Of a stretch of DNA of 64,000 nt, positions 37,819 to 46,771 are shown one piece after another; positions within the stretch are counted from its first letter, which is position 1; every line of letters begins with the position of its first letter. A program made the position numbers and the translations under genes. The notes under the pieces are model-generated. The model made no database searches. It worked only from the letters and a program-made list of their open reading frames with translations, and was not told the origin of the DNA. The DNA is from Mesoterricola silvestris (lineage in GTDB: Bacteria > Acidobacteriota > Holophagae > Holophagales > Holophagaceae), in the NCBI RefSeq assembly GCF_030295405.1, contig NZ_AP027080.1:1-64000 (forward strand), in the 5' to 3' direction.

Positions 37819-39465
37819 TTACCGTGCCAGCGCCGCAGGCCGAGGGCTAGGCTCGGTCGAGTCCCCATCGTCCATGAGGCCAGCGTCTTCGACGACCTCG
37901 TCTTCGGGGAGATTGAAGGCGGGTTCCGGGGCTTCCAGCTTTCGCAGTTCCTTCTGCTTGTCCCAGATCACCCGCTCCACGTCCTTCTCAAGGGGGATGT
38001 AGAAGCTGAGAATGGCCTGGAGCTTGGGGTTGGCGACACCTTCCACCTTGCTCCTGATCTCAGCCCTGGTGAGGCGGTCGCCATCATTCTCGAATAGCCA
38101 GGTGCAAAGATACCCCGCCAGTTCGGAACGTTCTTCATCGGAAAGCCGGGCATCCTGAGCCAGGAACTCGTCGTACTCGGATCGTCCGTCCCCTTTGAAA
38201 TACCACATCCGGTTGAAGATGAAGTGGTGGGGCAGCGAGAGGAGCTTGAGGAAGTGGACGGAGGACTCGCCAAAGGCTTCCCGGAAGAAGTCCGGGCTGC
38301 CGCTGACAATGCCGTGGGTGGCCTGGAGGATGACTTGCATGGAACGGATCTGGTAGCGGTTCCAATGTTTGCCAACGAAGGACCGGTCCTTTTGGTCAAC
38401 GGGGTGATACCGCATTGGGAAGGAGAAGATGCGGATATTCAGTTCCTCGTTCAGTTGGACGTTCAGGTGCATGCGGTCGTAGAGGTCCGCAGGGTCGTCG
38501 TTGTAGTTGTAGAGCATGTAGTTGGACAGGCCCTTGATGCCATTATCCGCCGCCATGCGGATGGAGGTTTCGTACTGCTTGCGCAGCCCCAAGTGATCGA
38601 AGGCGATGCGCAGGGGGCTAATGCAGGTTCGGGCAATCTGCTTCATCAGTTCGCCGTTCTTGGCGAGTTCCCGGGCATCTACGCCTTGGTTGAAATCGAC
38701 CCTTCGCATGATTTGGATACCGCGTTTGCGGATGGTCGCGCCCCGGCCAAACCCCAGGTCCACCACCTCGGAGATGATGTCGGCAAACTTCTCCGAGGCC
38801 ACGATGTTGTTGTCCATGAAGATCAGGTCTTTCTTCTGACCGTACCGGGCCTCAATGCCGTTCACCAGCTTGGTGATGGACGGCGTGTCACGCTGGCCAC
38901 CTTCAAGCTTCGGAACCCCACAGAAGCTGCATGTCCGAATGCAGCCGCGCGAAGCATAAAGGAAGTAGGCGTCATGGACGGGGTAGCGATAGCTGATCTG
39001 TCCGAGGATGGAATAGTCCGGCAGCATCTCCTCAATAGGGCCGCTATGCCGGTCCTCCGAATAGAGTTCTTCGTCAAATTCATCCAGTTGCAGGGACTCC
39101 GCTGGGGAATCGACCAGCAGCCCTTGAATGAAGCGGATGCCTCGCCATCTGGGTTCTTCCAGGAACTTGTCATGCATGAGGGAGGCTGCAATCCCGCCTA
39201 CAAAGACGAGGTCCGCCCTGCCGTGGGCGACCTCCAGGGCGAAGTCGATGGACCTAGCCGTGCGGGTCCACTCAAACGAAAATAGGGTCGTGATGTAGAT
39301 ACGATCCCAGGCCGTGCCAATGACGGAACGGTCCTCGCCCTTTATGAATCTCACGTTGTCGCCCTTACCCTGGGGGCCATGGTACTGGGCAAGTTTCATC
39401 AAGCCGAGGGGAGGGTATTTGTTCCTATAGCCAGGTTCTATCAAAAGAATGTTCTTGTTTGCCAT
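37819..39465 (-). CDS. B12-binding-type radical SAM protein
   Basis: This protein has 548 residues from ATG 39465 (GGAG 5 bases upstream). The N-terminal part (NILLIEPGYRNKYPPLGLMKLAQYH...) has the layout of a cobalamin-binding Rossmann domain, though the DxHxxG cobalamin motif is not evident. The radical SAM core carries the cluster motif CIRTCSFC (Cys175, Cys179, Cys182), followed by IFMDNNIV and an extended C-terminal domain with an acidic tail. Such enzymes make a 5'-deoxyadenosyl radical to modify RNA, peptides or small molecules. The partner is the GHKL ATPase gene directly downstream. This composition is unusual for a defence-type cassette. Confidence 0.82.
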   Translation of the reverse strand: MANKNILLIEPGYRNKYPPLGLMKLAQYHGPQGKGDNVRFIKGEDRSVIGTAWDRIYITTLFSFEWTRTARSIDFALEVAHGRADLVFVGGIAASLMHDKFLEEPRWRGIRFIQGLLVDSPAESLQLDEFDEELYSEDRHSGPIEEMLPDYSILGQISYRYPVHDAYFLYASRGCIRTCSFCGVPKLEGGQRDTPSITKLVNGIEARYGQKKDLIFMDNNIVASEKFADIISEVVDLGFGRGATIRKRGIQIMRRVDFNQGVDARELAKNGELMKQIARTCISPLRIAFDHLGLRKQYETSIRMAADNGIKGLSNYMLYNYNDDPADLYDRMHLNVQLNEELNIRIFSFPMRYHPVDQKDRSFVGKHWNRYQIRSMQVILQATHGIVSGSPDFFREAFGESSVHFLKLLSLPHHFIFNRMWYFKGDGRSEYDEFLAQDARLSDEERSELAGYLCTWLFENDGDRLTRAEIRSKVEGVANPKLQAILSFYIPLEKDVERVIWDKQKELRKLEAPEPAFNLPEDEVVEDAGLMDDGDSTEPSPRPAALAR

Positions 39466-39866
39466 TAAGGCTCCAGAAGGCTCCCGTCGGGTCCTGAAGG
39501 AAATGATAGCGAGAACGGCCCACAAGTCGATCCCTAAGGCGCTGTCTGCATCCGCCTCGGCCAACTTCTGAAAAGAGAGGGGACCATCCTTTTTGCAACT
39601 CCATAATAATTTCATTCCGCATCACCCTTGAGTGCCGACGAGTTGTATAGGGATTGCTGGGGAATCTGCTTGCCACCCAAAAATAAATGCTGGCAGCGTC
39701 ATTGGCTGTCCATTGTCGTGGTGCAAAATCACGAAAGCAAAATGAGGGAAACGATTCATTCGTCTTGCTACTATTGGGGATTGCTCTCATTCAGTGCGGC
39801 CTTCCGTTTGGTTTTCATCTATCAGGTAGCGGCCGTAAACCTTAATAATCCAAGGAGGAATGGCTA
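39466..39866. other. Divergent regulatory region of the cargo
   Basis: This is a 401-bp spacer between the divergent radical SAM/GHKL operon and the ParB-nuclease-helicase operon. It is AT-richer than the neighbouring genes and should hold both promoters. No clear coding frame is seen. It ends with a strong AAGGAGG (39852-39858) serving the plus-strand operon. Confidence 0.55.
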
Positions 39867-40892
39867 ATGCCGCTTGTCATCCAGTACTTGGAGGTCAAAG
39901 ACATCGTCCTGGACTGCCGCAACCCTCGGGTGGCACCTGCACTGGAATCCCTGGAGGGAGACCCTGCGCAGGACTTCATCGAGATGGCGCTTGGCCAGTA
40001 CGCACCGGATGATTCGGAAAAGCCCAATTCCACGACTTTCTCCAGCCTCAAGGCGTCCATCCGGGCCTACCAGGGACTGATCAACCCAATCGTGGTGACC
40101 CAGAGGGAGGACGGTAAGTTCCTGGTCATCGAGGGCAACACTCGGGTTTCCATCTTCCGCCAGCTTGCCAAGGAAGGTGCGCTCGGCGATTGGTCCAAAA
40201 TCCCCGCGATGGTCCGCACCGAGTTGGAGGAGGAGGGAGAACATGCCATCCGCCTCCAGTCGCACCTAGTCGGCCCCCGCGACTGGCGTCCCTACGCCAA
40301 GGCCAAGTACCTCCACATGCTGTACACGGAGAAGAAGATCTCGATTACCCAGATTCTCGATTACTGTGGTGGCAGCGCCAGGAAGCGGGAAATCGAAGAA
40401 TTCATATACGCCTACGTGGACATGCAGGATCATTACATGGAGGTCATCGGCGACAACCCGCCGGACTACACCCGCTTCAGCGCCTTCGTTGAGCTTCAGA
40501 AGCCCGGCATCAAGGAGGCCATCACCAAGGCCAAGTTCACGCTGACGGACTTCGCCAAGTGGGTGCATGAGTCCAAGATTCACCCCTTGAGTACGGTTCG
40601 GCAGATTCCCAGGATTCTCGCCCACCCCGAAGCGCGGAAGAAGTTTCTGTCCTACAACGCCAGGGAAGCCATGAAGGTGCTGGAACAGCCCAGCGCCAAC
40701 GCGGCGCTGAAAGAGGCGACCATCGACCAGTTGGCGCAGGCCATCACAAGCAAGATTCGTACTCTCAACTACTCCGACATCCAGGGACTCAAGGAGGCCA
40801 ATACCTCCCTTCCCGCCCAGACGCTGCTCGAATGCTACGAAGAGCTTCGTGACCTATGCAAAATGACAGGCATGGTTACGGAAAATGAGTGA
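39867..40892 (+). CDS. ParB-like protein 1 (EGNTR type)
   Basis: The 341-residue protein contains a ParB N-terminal/sulfiredoxin-like domain with LINPIVV (residues 71-77) and EGNTRVSIF (89-97), the loop that binds nucleotide in ParB/Srx folds. The following helical region (about 125-200, ISITQILDYCGGSARKREIEEF) looks like the ParB helix-turn-helix. The rest is helical. Translation starts at ATG 39867, 8 bases after AAGGAGG. It is first of four overlapping genes. ParB-like NTPases with an EGN(T/S)R loop also occur in DNA-modification and defence systems (compare DndB/DpdB), but no further members of those systems are present. Confidence 0.8.
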   Translation: MPLVIQYLEVKDIVLDCRNPRVAPALESLEGDPAQDFIEMALGQYAPDDSEKPNSTTFSSLKASIRAYQGLINPIVVTQREDGKFLVIEGNTRVSIFRQLAKEGALGDWSKIPAMVRTELEEEGEHAIRLQSHLVGPRDWRPYAKAKYLHMLYTEKKISITQILDYCGGSARKREIEEFIYAYVDMQDHYMEVIGDNPPDYTRFSAFVELQKPGIKEAITKAKFTLTDFAKWVHESKIHPLSTVRQIPRILAHPEARKKFLSYNAREAMKVLEQPSANAALKEATIDQLAQAITSKIRTLNYSDIQGLKEANTSLPAQTLLECYEELRDLCKMTGMVTENE

Positions 40893-41328
40893 AGGGCTTC
40901 ATCACAAGCTGCTCGTCCAGGCCCTGCTTGGGGAGATCCGGAATCCCGCAGAATGGGACCGCCACCCCTTCGTCTACTGGGACCTTGAAGACGAGAACGG
41001 CGTGAATGTGCCCCCTCCCACCATTCAAGGAAGCCGCCCCGATATCCTGGCGCGGGACCCGGGTGACCGTCGCGTCATCATTGCTGAGGCGAAAACGTCC
41101 AGGGACATCGACAACCGCCACACGGAGACCCAGTTGGAAGCCTACTTCTATTTCCTGTCCGCTTTCGAAAAGGCAGAGCTTTGGCTAGGCGTCCCCTGGT
41201 CCTGTGGTGGCACTGCCAGGAGGGTTGCGATGAACGTCAGGTCCACCGTCGGAACCAACCATATTCCTATGCGGATCATGGATTTCCTGGTGGGCGAACC
41301 CATGTACAAGAGGGTCTGGAATGGGTGA
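40885..41328 (+). CDS. PD-(D/E)XK nuclease-like protein
   Basis: The 147-residue protein has the core of the restriction-endonuclease fold: Asp53 in RPDILAR and Glu68-x-Lys70 in VIIAEAKT, followed by an amphipathic helix with Gln (TETQLEAYFYFL). The N-terminal helix HHKLLVQALLGEI fits the first helix of the fold. It overlaps the ParB-like gene before it and the helicase gene after it by 8 bp each, so production is coupled. The nuclease probably works with the helicase as a split restriction-type enzyme, an inference from motif and order. Confidence 0.75.
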   Translation: MSEGLHHKLLVQALLGEIRNPAEWDRHPFVYWDLEDENGVNVPPPTIQGSRPDILARDPGDRRVIIAEAKTSRDIDNRHTETQLEAYFYFLSAFEKAELWLGVPWSCGGTARRVAMNVRSTVGTNHIPMRIMDFLVGEPMYKRVWNG

Positions 41329-42811
41329 ATTTACGTTCCGTCTTCGCTCGGAACCGAGCCTGGAGGCGCGGCACAAGGCGTTTCCCTTCCAGGGGGAGGC
41401 TGTCGAGTTCGTAACCTCTAGGGACTACGCGGCGATTTTCCATGAGCAGGGTCTTGGCAAGACCAAGATCGCCATCGATGCCATGCTCATGTGGCTCCAG
41501 CGGAAGGAAGTGGACACCATCCTGATCTTCACCAAGAAAGGGCTGATCGCCAACTGGCAGCGGGAGTTCAAGAGCCACACCAGCATCAACCCGCTGGTCG
41601 TCACGGAGAACACGGCCAAGAATTACTACGTGTTCACCACCCCTTGCCGGGTCATCCTGAGCCATTTCGAAGCGGCCAAGAAGGAACTGTCGCGGTTCAA
41701 GGCATGGGCCAAGTCGCGCCGGGTGGCCGTCATCATCGATGAGTCCGCCAAGATCAAGAATCCCGAAAGCGACCTGACAAAGGCGTTCTTCGAGTTGGGA
41801 CCGTACTTCGCCAAGCGGCTCATCATGACAGGGACCCCTGTGGCCAACCGGCCCTACGATGTCTGGGCACAGATCTTCTTCCTGGACCAGGGAGCGGCGC
41901 TCGGCACCGACTTCAAGGCGTTCAAGAAGGCCACAGACTTCACCAGTGAACTGGCCGACCACCCGGAGGCCTTCCAGGCCTTCACCGAGGCCCTCAGCGA
42001 GGTGAACCGGAAGCTTGCCCCGATTTCCTTGCGGGAAACCAAGGACAGCGGCCGGATCATCCTGCCTTCCAAGGAGTTCATCCGGGTGGACTGCGACTGG
42101 GAGCCTGCGCAATTCGAGCTGTATCGTCAGGTCCGGGAGGATTTGCGGCTGCTGATCATGCGGGACGGCCAGCTTATCGAGGACGATCAGGAATCCATCC
42201 TCAAGCGGCTCCTGCGCCTGATCCAGATCGCGTCCAATCCCTCCATAATCGACGGCGCCTATTCGTTGCTGCCAGGGAAGTTCAACTATCTCTACGACCT
42301 TCTCACGGACATCACCCGCCAGGGTGAGAAGGCCATCGTCTGGACCAATTTCAACGAGAACTGCGAATGGCTGAACAAGCAGCTTGCGCCCTTTGGGGCC
42401 TTGCCGATGAACGGCAGGATGAACATGGAGCGGCGGAACGCTTCAATCAACTGGTTCCTGGAAAGGCCGGAGAACCAAGTCCTGGTCGCCACACCAGGGA
42501 CGGCCAAAGAGGGTTTGACCCTCACGAACGCCAACCACGTCATTTTCTATGACCGCACCTACAGCCTGGATGACTACTTGCAATCCCAGGACCGGATCCA
42601 CCGGGTGTCCCAGACCCGGACCTGCTACGTATACAACCTGATCATGCTGAATTCGGTAGATGAGTGGGTTGATGCGCTGCTGGAAGAGAAGCGGTTGGCT
42701 GCACAGATCACCCAGGGCGACATCACTGCCGCCGCATACGCTGAGCAAGCTTCGCTTCAGTTCTTTGACATTCTCAAGCAGATTCTAGGTAGGGAGGATA
42801 GTCACTCATGA
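41321..42811 (+). CDS. SNF2-family DNA translocase/helicase
   Basis: The 496-residue protein has both RecA-like lobes. Walker A is HEQGLGKTKIA (44-48), and motif II is VIIDESAKIKN (about 138-148, a DES variant typical of SNF2). Motif III is IMTGTPV, motif V is TPGTAKEGLTL, and motif VI is QSQDRIHRVSQ near 425. SNF2 enzymes move along duplex DNA and remodel or unload bound proteins. No additional DNA-recognition domain is attached, so the ParB-like or nuclease partners may supply targeting. It overlaps its neighbours by 8 bp (5') and 4 bp (ATGA, 3'). Confidence 0.9.
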   Translation: MGEFTFRLRSEPSLEARHKAFPFQGEAVEFVTSRDYAAIFHEQGLGKTKIAIDAMLMWLQRKEVDTILIFTKKGLIANWQREFKSHTSINPLVVTENTAKNYYVFTTPCRVILSHFEAAKKELSRFKAWAKSRRVAVIIDESAKIKNPESDLTKAFFELGPYFAKRLIMTGTPVANRPYDVWAQIFFLDQGAALGTDFKAFKKATDFTSELADHPEAFQAFTEALSEVNRKLAPISLRETKDSGRIILPSKEFIRVDCDWEPAQFELYRQVREDLRLLIMRDGQLIEDDQESILKRLLRLIQIASNPSIIDGAYSLLPGKFNYLYDLLTDITRQGEKAIVWTNFNENCEWLNKQLAPFGALPMNGRMNMERRNASINWFLERPENQVLVATPGTAKEGLTLTNANHVIFYDRTYSLDDYLQSQDRIHRVSQTRTCYVYNLIMLNSVDEWVDALLEEKRLAAQITQGDITAAAYAEQASLQFFDILKQILGREDSHS

Positions 42812-43812
42812 CCTTCCAGGAAGATACGATCACGATCCGGAAGAAGGAAATCAAAGTCAAAACGGGCTACATGCCCCAGCTGGACTTGCGGTTCTTCCCC
42901 GAGAACCCCCGCATCTACTCCATGGTTTGGGCCGAGGACGGTGAAGTGCCGACCCAGGAGGAGATCTTTAATGCCCTGTCCAAAAGTGAGCATGTCCGCG
43001 AGACCTTGGTCCCCAGCATCAAAGCCAATGGAGGCCTGATCGAGCCAGTTCTGGTTCGGAAAAATGTGGTTCTGGAAGGTAATAGCCGCCTTGCCGCCTT
43101 TCGATTGCTTTACCAAGTCGATCCGAAGGCCTGGGTCAACATCCGCGTCAAGATTCTGCCGGATGGCATCACTGACAGCGAGGTGTTCTCTCTTCTGGGC
43201 GAATTCCATATCGTCGGCAAAAAGGACTGGGCGCCTTTCGAGCAGGCTGGGTACCTCTACAGAAGATTCAAGCTCCACGGCGTCCCCGAGGATCAATTGC
43301 ACCAGGAGGTGGGCATTGGCAAAGCCAAAATTCAGCACCTCATCCGGGTCTACCAATACATGCTGGACAAGGGCGACAAGAACCCTGACCGCTGGAGCTA
43401 CTACGATGAGCTTTTGAAGGGACGCAAGTTCGACAAGGCCCGCGCGTTATACCCTGGCTTTGACGAACGCATCACCGGGATGATCCAGGACGGCTCAATC
43501 TCCAGGGCCGTCGATGTCCGTGACAACCTTTCCATGGTGGTCAAGGTCGGCGGAAATACCCTTAAGAAGTTCATGAACGGTGGATTGACCTTCGATGGCG
43601 CGGTAGAAGATGCTCGGTTACGTGGAGCAGGTAGTTATTACGTCACCAAATTTTCTGATTTCCGAAAATGGTTGGCTGACGACCATTTGGATGCCGAAAT
43701 CAGTTCCGTTTCCGAAAAGGAAAAGGGTGTGTTGGAATATGAGCTTTCTCGAATCGAAAAGCGAATCAAGCAGATTGCACACAAATTGAAGCCTTCTACT
43801 TCTTCCAACTAA
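42808..43812 (+). CDS. ParB-like protein 2 (EGNSR type)
   Basis: The 334-residue protein is a second ParB/Srx-fold protein in the same operon. It has GLIEPVLVRKNVVLEGNSRLAAFRLL (loop Gly91-Asn92-Ser93-Arg94 within its second half). A helix-turn-helix-like segment follows (about 150-175, HGVPEDQLHQEVGIGKAKIQHLI). It differs clearly from the first ParB-like protein in sequence, so it is not a recent duplicate. The pair may form a heteromeric clamp or a DNA-binding complex. The start overlaps the helicase stop (ATGA). The 3' end becomes AT-rich and faces the convergent Rossmann-like gene. Confidence 0.78.
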   Translation: MTFQEDTITIRKKEIKVKTGYMPQLDLRFFPENPRIYSMVWAEDGEVPTQEEIFNALSKSEHVRETLVPSIKANGGLIEPVLVRKNVVLEGNSRLAAFRLLYQVDPKAWVNIRVKILPDGITDSEVFSLLGEFHIVGKKDWAPFEQAGYLYRRFKLHGVPEDQLHQEVGIGKAKIQHLIRVYQYMLDKGDKNPDRWSYYDELLKGRKFDKARALYPGFDERITGMIQDGSISRAVDVRDNLSMVVKVGGNTLKKFMNGGLTFDGAVEDARLRGAGSYYVTKFSDFRKWLADDHLDAEISSVSEKEKGVLEYELSRIEKRIKQIAHKLKPSTSSN

Positions 43813-43845
43813 TAGCAATGTCAGAATTGGCGGATAGGCTAAGGG

Positions 43846-44694
43846 CTATAGGTCTGGAAATAAATTAAGGGGTAAAGTCTCTTCGGCTTCGGGCGCGGGG
43901 ATCCAGGGGAATTCATCAAAAGGATGGTCATTTAGGCCTGTAATTTCTCTCTCAACTTTTTGAACGGCGAAGGCCCAAAGGCCCATCGGAACGTTTGTGT
44001 CCCGATATTTATACTTTTCAATTAGCGCTGGTGACAATTTCTCTGACGCATGGACTCCGCCTGTATTCCGTAGGAAGGCCTGTCCAACAAGTAAATCGAC
44101 GTGATTTCGCACCTTGAATTGAGTGTCAATATCGCCTTCGTCAACATGGAAATAATCCGAAAATAGATTCAGCTTATCTTCCATAAATGTAGGTTGATGC
44201 ATAACCCGCGGCACAAGGCATGACGTGATAATTAGGAAATCGCCGGCACGCAATAGATTAAATTTTAAAAGTGACTCAATCGCCCCTTGGTGCCTCTGTG
44301 CAAAACATTCGGTATAATCTAAAAAGAATATGAAATTCTGTCCTGCTTGACGTTCTCCAAGCTTCCCGAAATCAATTGCAAAGTCTCCTTGAATCACGGA
44401 AATATGAACACGCTTAGTCAGTCGCAAGGCTTTTGCCACAACGCAGTTGTTTGCCTTTTGCGCCAAGTCCTCCTCGAGCTCGAAAGAGAAGGCTAAGAAT
44501 TTTCTTTTTCGGAGGTCAAATACGGCAAGTAAGTCCATTAAATCATAAAGCTCTGCTCCGCCAAATGTCACATAGGAGATCAAATCCGCCCCAGGCTTGA
44601 GTTGCTTTTTTACAGATCTAAAGCACTGGTTTAGCACTAGTCTTTTCTGGATGCGGTATGGAGGCTGGAGGGTATCGTGGTATTGGTTGCTCAT
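43846..44694 (-). CDS. Rossmann-like protein of unknown function (possible methyltransferase fold)
   Basis: The 282-residue protein is AT-rich. I do not recognise a family. The order of strands resembles a class I methyltransferase. LISYVTFGGAELYDL stands in for motif I, FLAFSFELEED for motif II with an acidic end, VIQGDF for motif III, FIFFLDYTECF for motif IV, and LLRAGDFLIITSCL for motif V. The usual GxGxG is missing, so this is weak. It is the second gene after the GHKL ATPase on the minus strand, 25 bp downstream, and is probably its partner. Confidence 0.5.
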   Translation of the reverse strand: MSNQYHDTLQPPYRIQKRLVLNQCFRSVKKQLKPGADLISYVTFGGAELYDLMDLLAVFDLRKRKFLAFSFELEEDLAQKANNCVVAKALRLTKRVHISVIQGDFAIDFGKLGERQAGQNFIFFLDYTECFAQRHQGAIESLLKFNLLRAGDFLIITSCLVPRVMHQPTFMEDKLNLFSDYFHVDEGDIDTQFKVRNHVDLLVGQAFLRNTGGVHASEKLSPALIEKYKYRDTNVPMGLWAFAVQKVEREITGLNDHPFDEFPWIPAPEAEETLPLNLFPDL

Positions 44695-44719
44695 TTATCT
44701 TATCGATTCGCGCGAGGCA

Positions 44720-46423
44720 TTATTTGGAGGTTGGGGTAGAACGAACAATCAGTGCCACGAGATAATTTTTGACAGCTTCAGATAGTTTTGTTGAATCTGA
44801 AACTTTAAAAATTCTTAAACAGTTTGAAAATTCATTCGCATTTAACGGGAACACTATGCCGGCCGTTAAGCAATCGTAAACAATAACTCCTAAGGAGTCT
44901 TCATCCTGTGCCCCGAGGGTCGCGCATAAATTTTCAAAGTCTGCTGGTGCTAATGAAATTGTAATCTGCCGATCTGCCGGTGGTTCCATTTCGCTTGTGG
45001 TACCCTCTCCGGAGGTGTCCTCGCTTTCGTTGGTTGGCGATGTGGCTGTGGTGCTTGGATCGGCGGCGCTTGGTTTTTTTGATTTCACGGCTCGCCTATC
45101 AAACTTAAAGGCTGGCCTGTGTTCCTCGGGAATAATCGGGGAATAGGGACTCACTGGCACAGTGGCTGGTATTCCTGTGAAAGCCTTAACTAATTCTGTA
45201 TTTCTATGCTCTGTCTCTGTTGCGAAAGTTCCAGAAACTTGGCCATATTGGACAAGGAAAGGCCTAATTACTGTCCGAAGCCAAATGCTAACTTCGTGAT
45301 CTTTGAAATATTCGCGCTTATGCGTATCCCATGGAATTCCAAGGCTGTGACCAGAGATGTGTAACTCGCCCCTAACAAACCGGCTGCCTACGGTATTTTT
45401 ACCAAGGCCGGTTGTTCCAAATCCGAATTCATCCTTGAGATATTTTTGAATCAATCTGCCATTCGCATAAACATCAATTCCGAAATCCTTTTCTCGATTG
45501 GTGCCTTCGCCAGGTTGATGAGTTAGCAGCCCAACTGTGAGCTCAAATTTCAATTCAACATCCTGCCCACTGTTCACCAAATTCTTAAAGGTATTTTGGA
45601 AGATGTATGTTCGAGGTTCAACTCCATCTGCGCCTGAATATACAATCTGGGGAACAGCGACAACCGGGGATTTGTTGACTGAAATTTGTACTTTCTTTCC
45701 ACCCTCATTGCCTCGGAGAATAGGGGCATATATTTCGCCAATCCTTGCTCTCAATACGCTAATATCATCAAGGTTAGGGGGTAGTATCAGCCGGAGAAAG
45801 TAAAACCGCGTTAGCCCAACACCAATTGCATCAGTGCGCCCATCCAGGGTTTTCCAGGTAGGGTCTTTCTCCCACCCTTCGGGCACTTCGCTAAAAGACG
45901 AAAAATCGGCCGACTTACAGGAGACGACCCGAACCCCATCCGAAAGCCTAAATATTGCTTTCTTTGCACCCATGCCAAAGGATCCGATCATGGGCTTTGA
46001 AAGGTCATCATTGGTGGATTCGCCTGGGATAAAGACTTTGTACACTGTTTCGTCGTCCATCCCGCCAGCGTTATCCTCAAATTCTCCAACGCCAAGGGTG
46101 ATGTCATAGTTTATTTTTATCTTGAGATCTGCTATCTTTCCACCGCGTCGCCATTCATCAATGGAATTATCTATCAATTCGTAGTTGGCTTCAAAAAATG
46201 AAAGATCTCTTCGAGCATTTAGGACAAGGGCTTTCGGTGGAGCGTGGTCCTTAGCTTCAGCTCCCGCTGATGGCTGTATATTCGCAAAAAAGGTTCGGAG
46301 GCCGAGAAAGAAGCTGATGTCTTTATTGTATGTTTTTGCAAGGGTGGGAAAATCGTGCTCGTTGAGGATAGCTCGCTGCTCTGACGTTGTTAACGATTCC
46401 CAAGTCGTAGTCTCAGAATCCAA
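44720..46423 (-). CDS. GHKL ATPase (MORC/Hsp90-like), second copy in island
   Basis: The 567-residue protein uses a TTG start at 46423 behind GGAGG. The GHKL fold shows the N-box ANYELIDNSIDEW (79-91), FEDNAGGMDD (near 115) and the lid GSFGMGAKKAIF (near 147). The middle (about 200-400) is a predicted transducer domain. A Ser/Thr/Pro/Glu-rich linker (about 440-490) precedes a small helical C-terminal domain. It is not closely similar to the GHKL protein at 36284-37810. It is markedly AT-rich compared with the backbone, so it has a different source. It is paired with the Rossmann-like gene downstream. Confidence 0.8.
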   Translation of the reverse strand: MDSETTTWESLTTSEQRAILNEHDFPTLAKTYNKDISFFLGLRTFFANIQPSAGAEAKDHAPPKALVLNARRDLSFFEANYELIDNSIDEWRRGGKIADLKIKINYDITLGVGEFEDNAGGMDDETVYKVFIPGESTNDDLSKPMIGSFGMGAKKAIFRLSDGVRVVSCKSADFSSFSEVPEGWEKDPTWKTLDGRTDAIGVGLTRFYFLRLILPPNLDDISVLRARIGEIYAPILRGNEGGKKVQISVNKSPVVAVPQIVYSGADGVEPRTYIFQNTFKNLVNSGQDVELKFELTVGLLTHQPGEGTNREKDFGIDVYANGRLIQKYLKDEFGFGTTGLGKNTVGSRFVRGELHISGHSLGIPWDTHKREYFKDHEVSIWLRTVIRPFLVQYGQVSGTFATETEHRNTELVKAFTGIPATVPVSPYSPIIPEEHRPAFKFDRRAVKSKKPSAADPSTTATSPTNESEDTSGEGTTSEMEPPADRQITISLAPADFENLCATLGAQDEDSLGVIVYDCLTAGIVFPLNANEFSNCLRIFKVSDSTKLSEAVKNYLVALIVRSTPTSK

Positions 46424-46682
46424 GGAGACCTCCGTGTGAAATTGGATTGTAACGCAAGGAGCGGTTCATTGGTCCTCGGTATCTGCGCCCATTACCTCGG
46501 AACCTTGAGCCTCTCTGCATGACTCTGTCGGAAATTAGATTAGTCATTTCATTGTGGCACACGGCCATCATTGATGGAAGGGTGTTTGATGGGATTTGAA
46601 ATTTGCAAAGATAGCTAAACATCTACCACGGACCATCCAAGGCTCAGTCGGGTGAAATGTGAATGCGATGGGGATTGTGCTT

Positions 46683-46752
46683 TTCCCTACTTATTTTTAC
46701 CAGGACCTTCTTATCCCGCCTTCCAACAAATTCTCCATAGTAAACTTCTATA
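46683..46752 (-). pseudogene. Foreign yjbQ 3' fragment inside the island
   Basis: On the minus strand this encodes IEVYYGEFVGRRDKKVLVKI and then SRE, the YjbQ C-terminus in a diverged, AT-rich version that runs on into unrelated codons until 46644. It lies next to the second copy of the TGTGTGGGTGA end signature, in the same relative position as at the left boundary. It is best read as an old attachment-site half carried in from another host or left by an earlier insertion. Confidence 0.8.
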
Positions 46753-46771
46753 CATTTAAGGGATGTTAACT

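Noticed and set aside
39867-43812. Dnd/Dpd, BREX, DISARM or Wadjet system
   Set aside because: ParB-like and SNF2 proteins recall some of these, but their defining genes (dndA/C/D/E, dpdA, pglX/Z, drmA/B, jetA-D) are absent.
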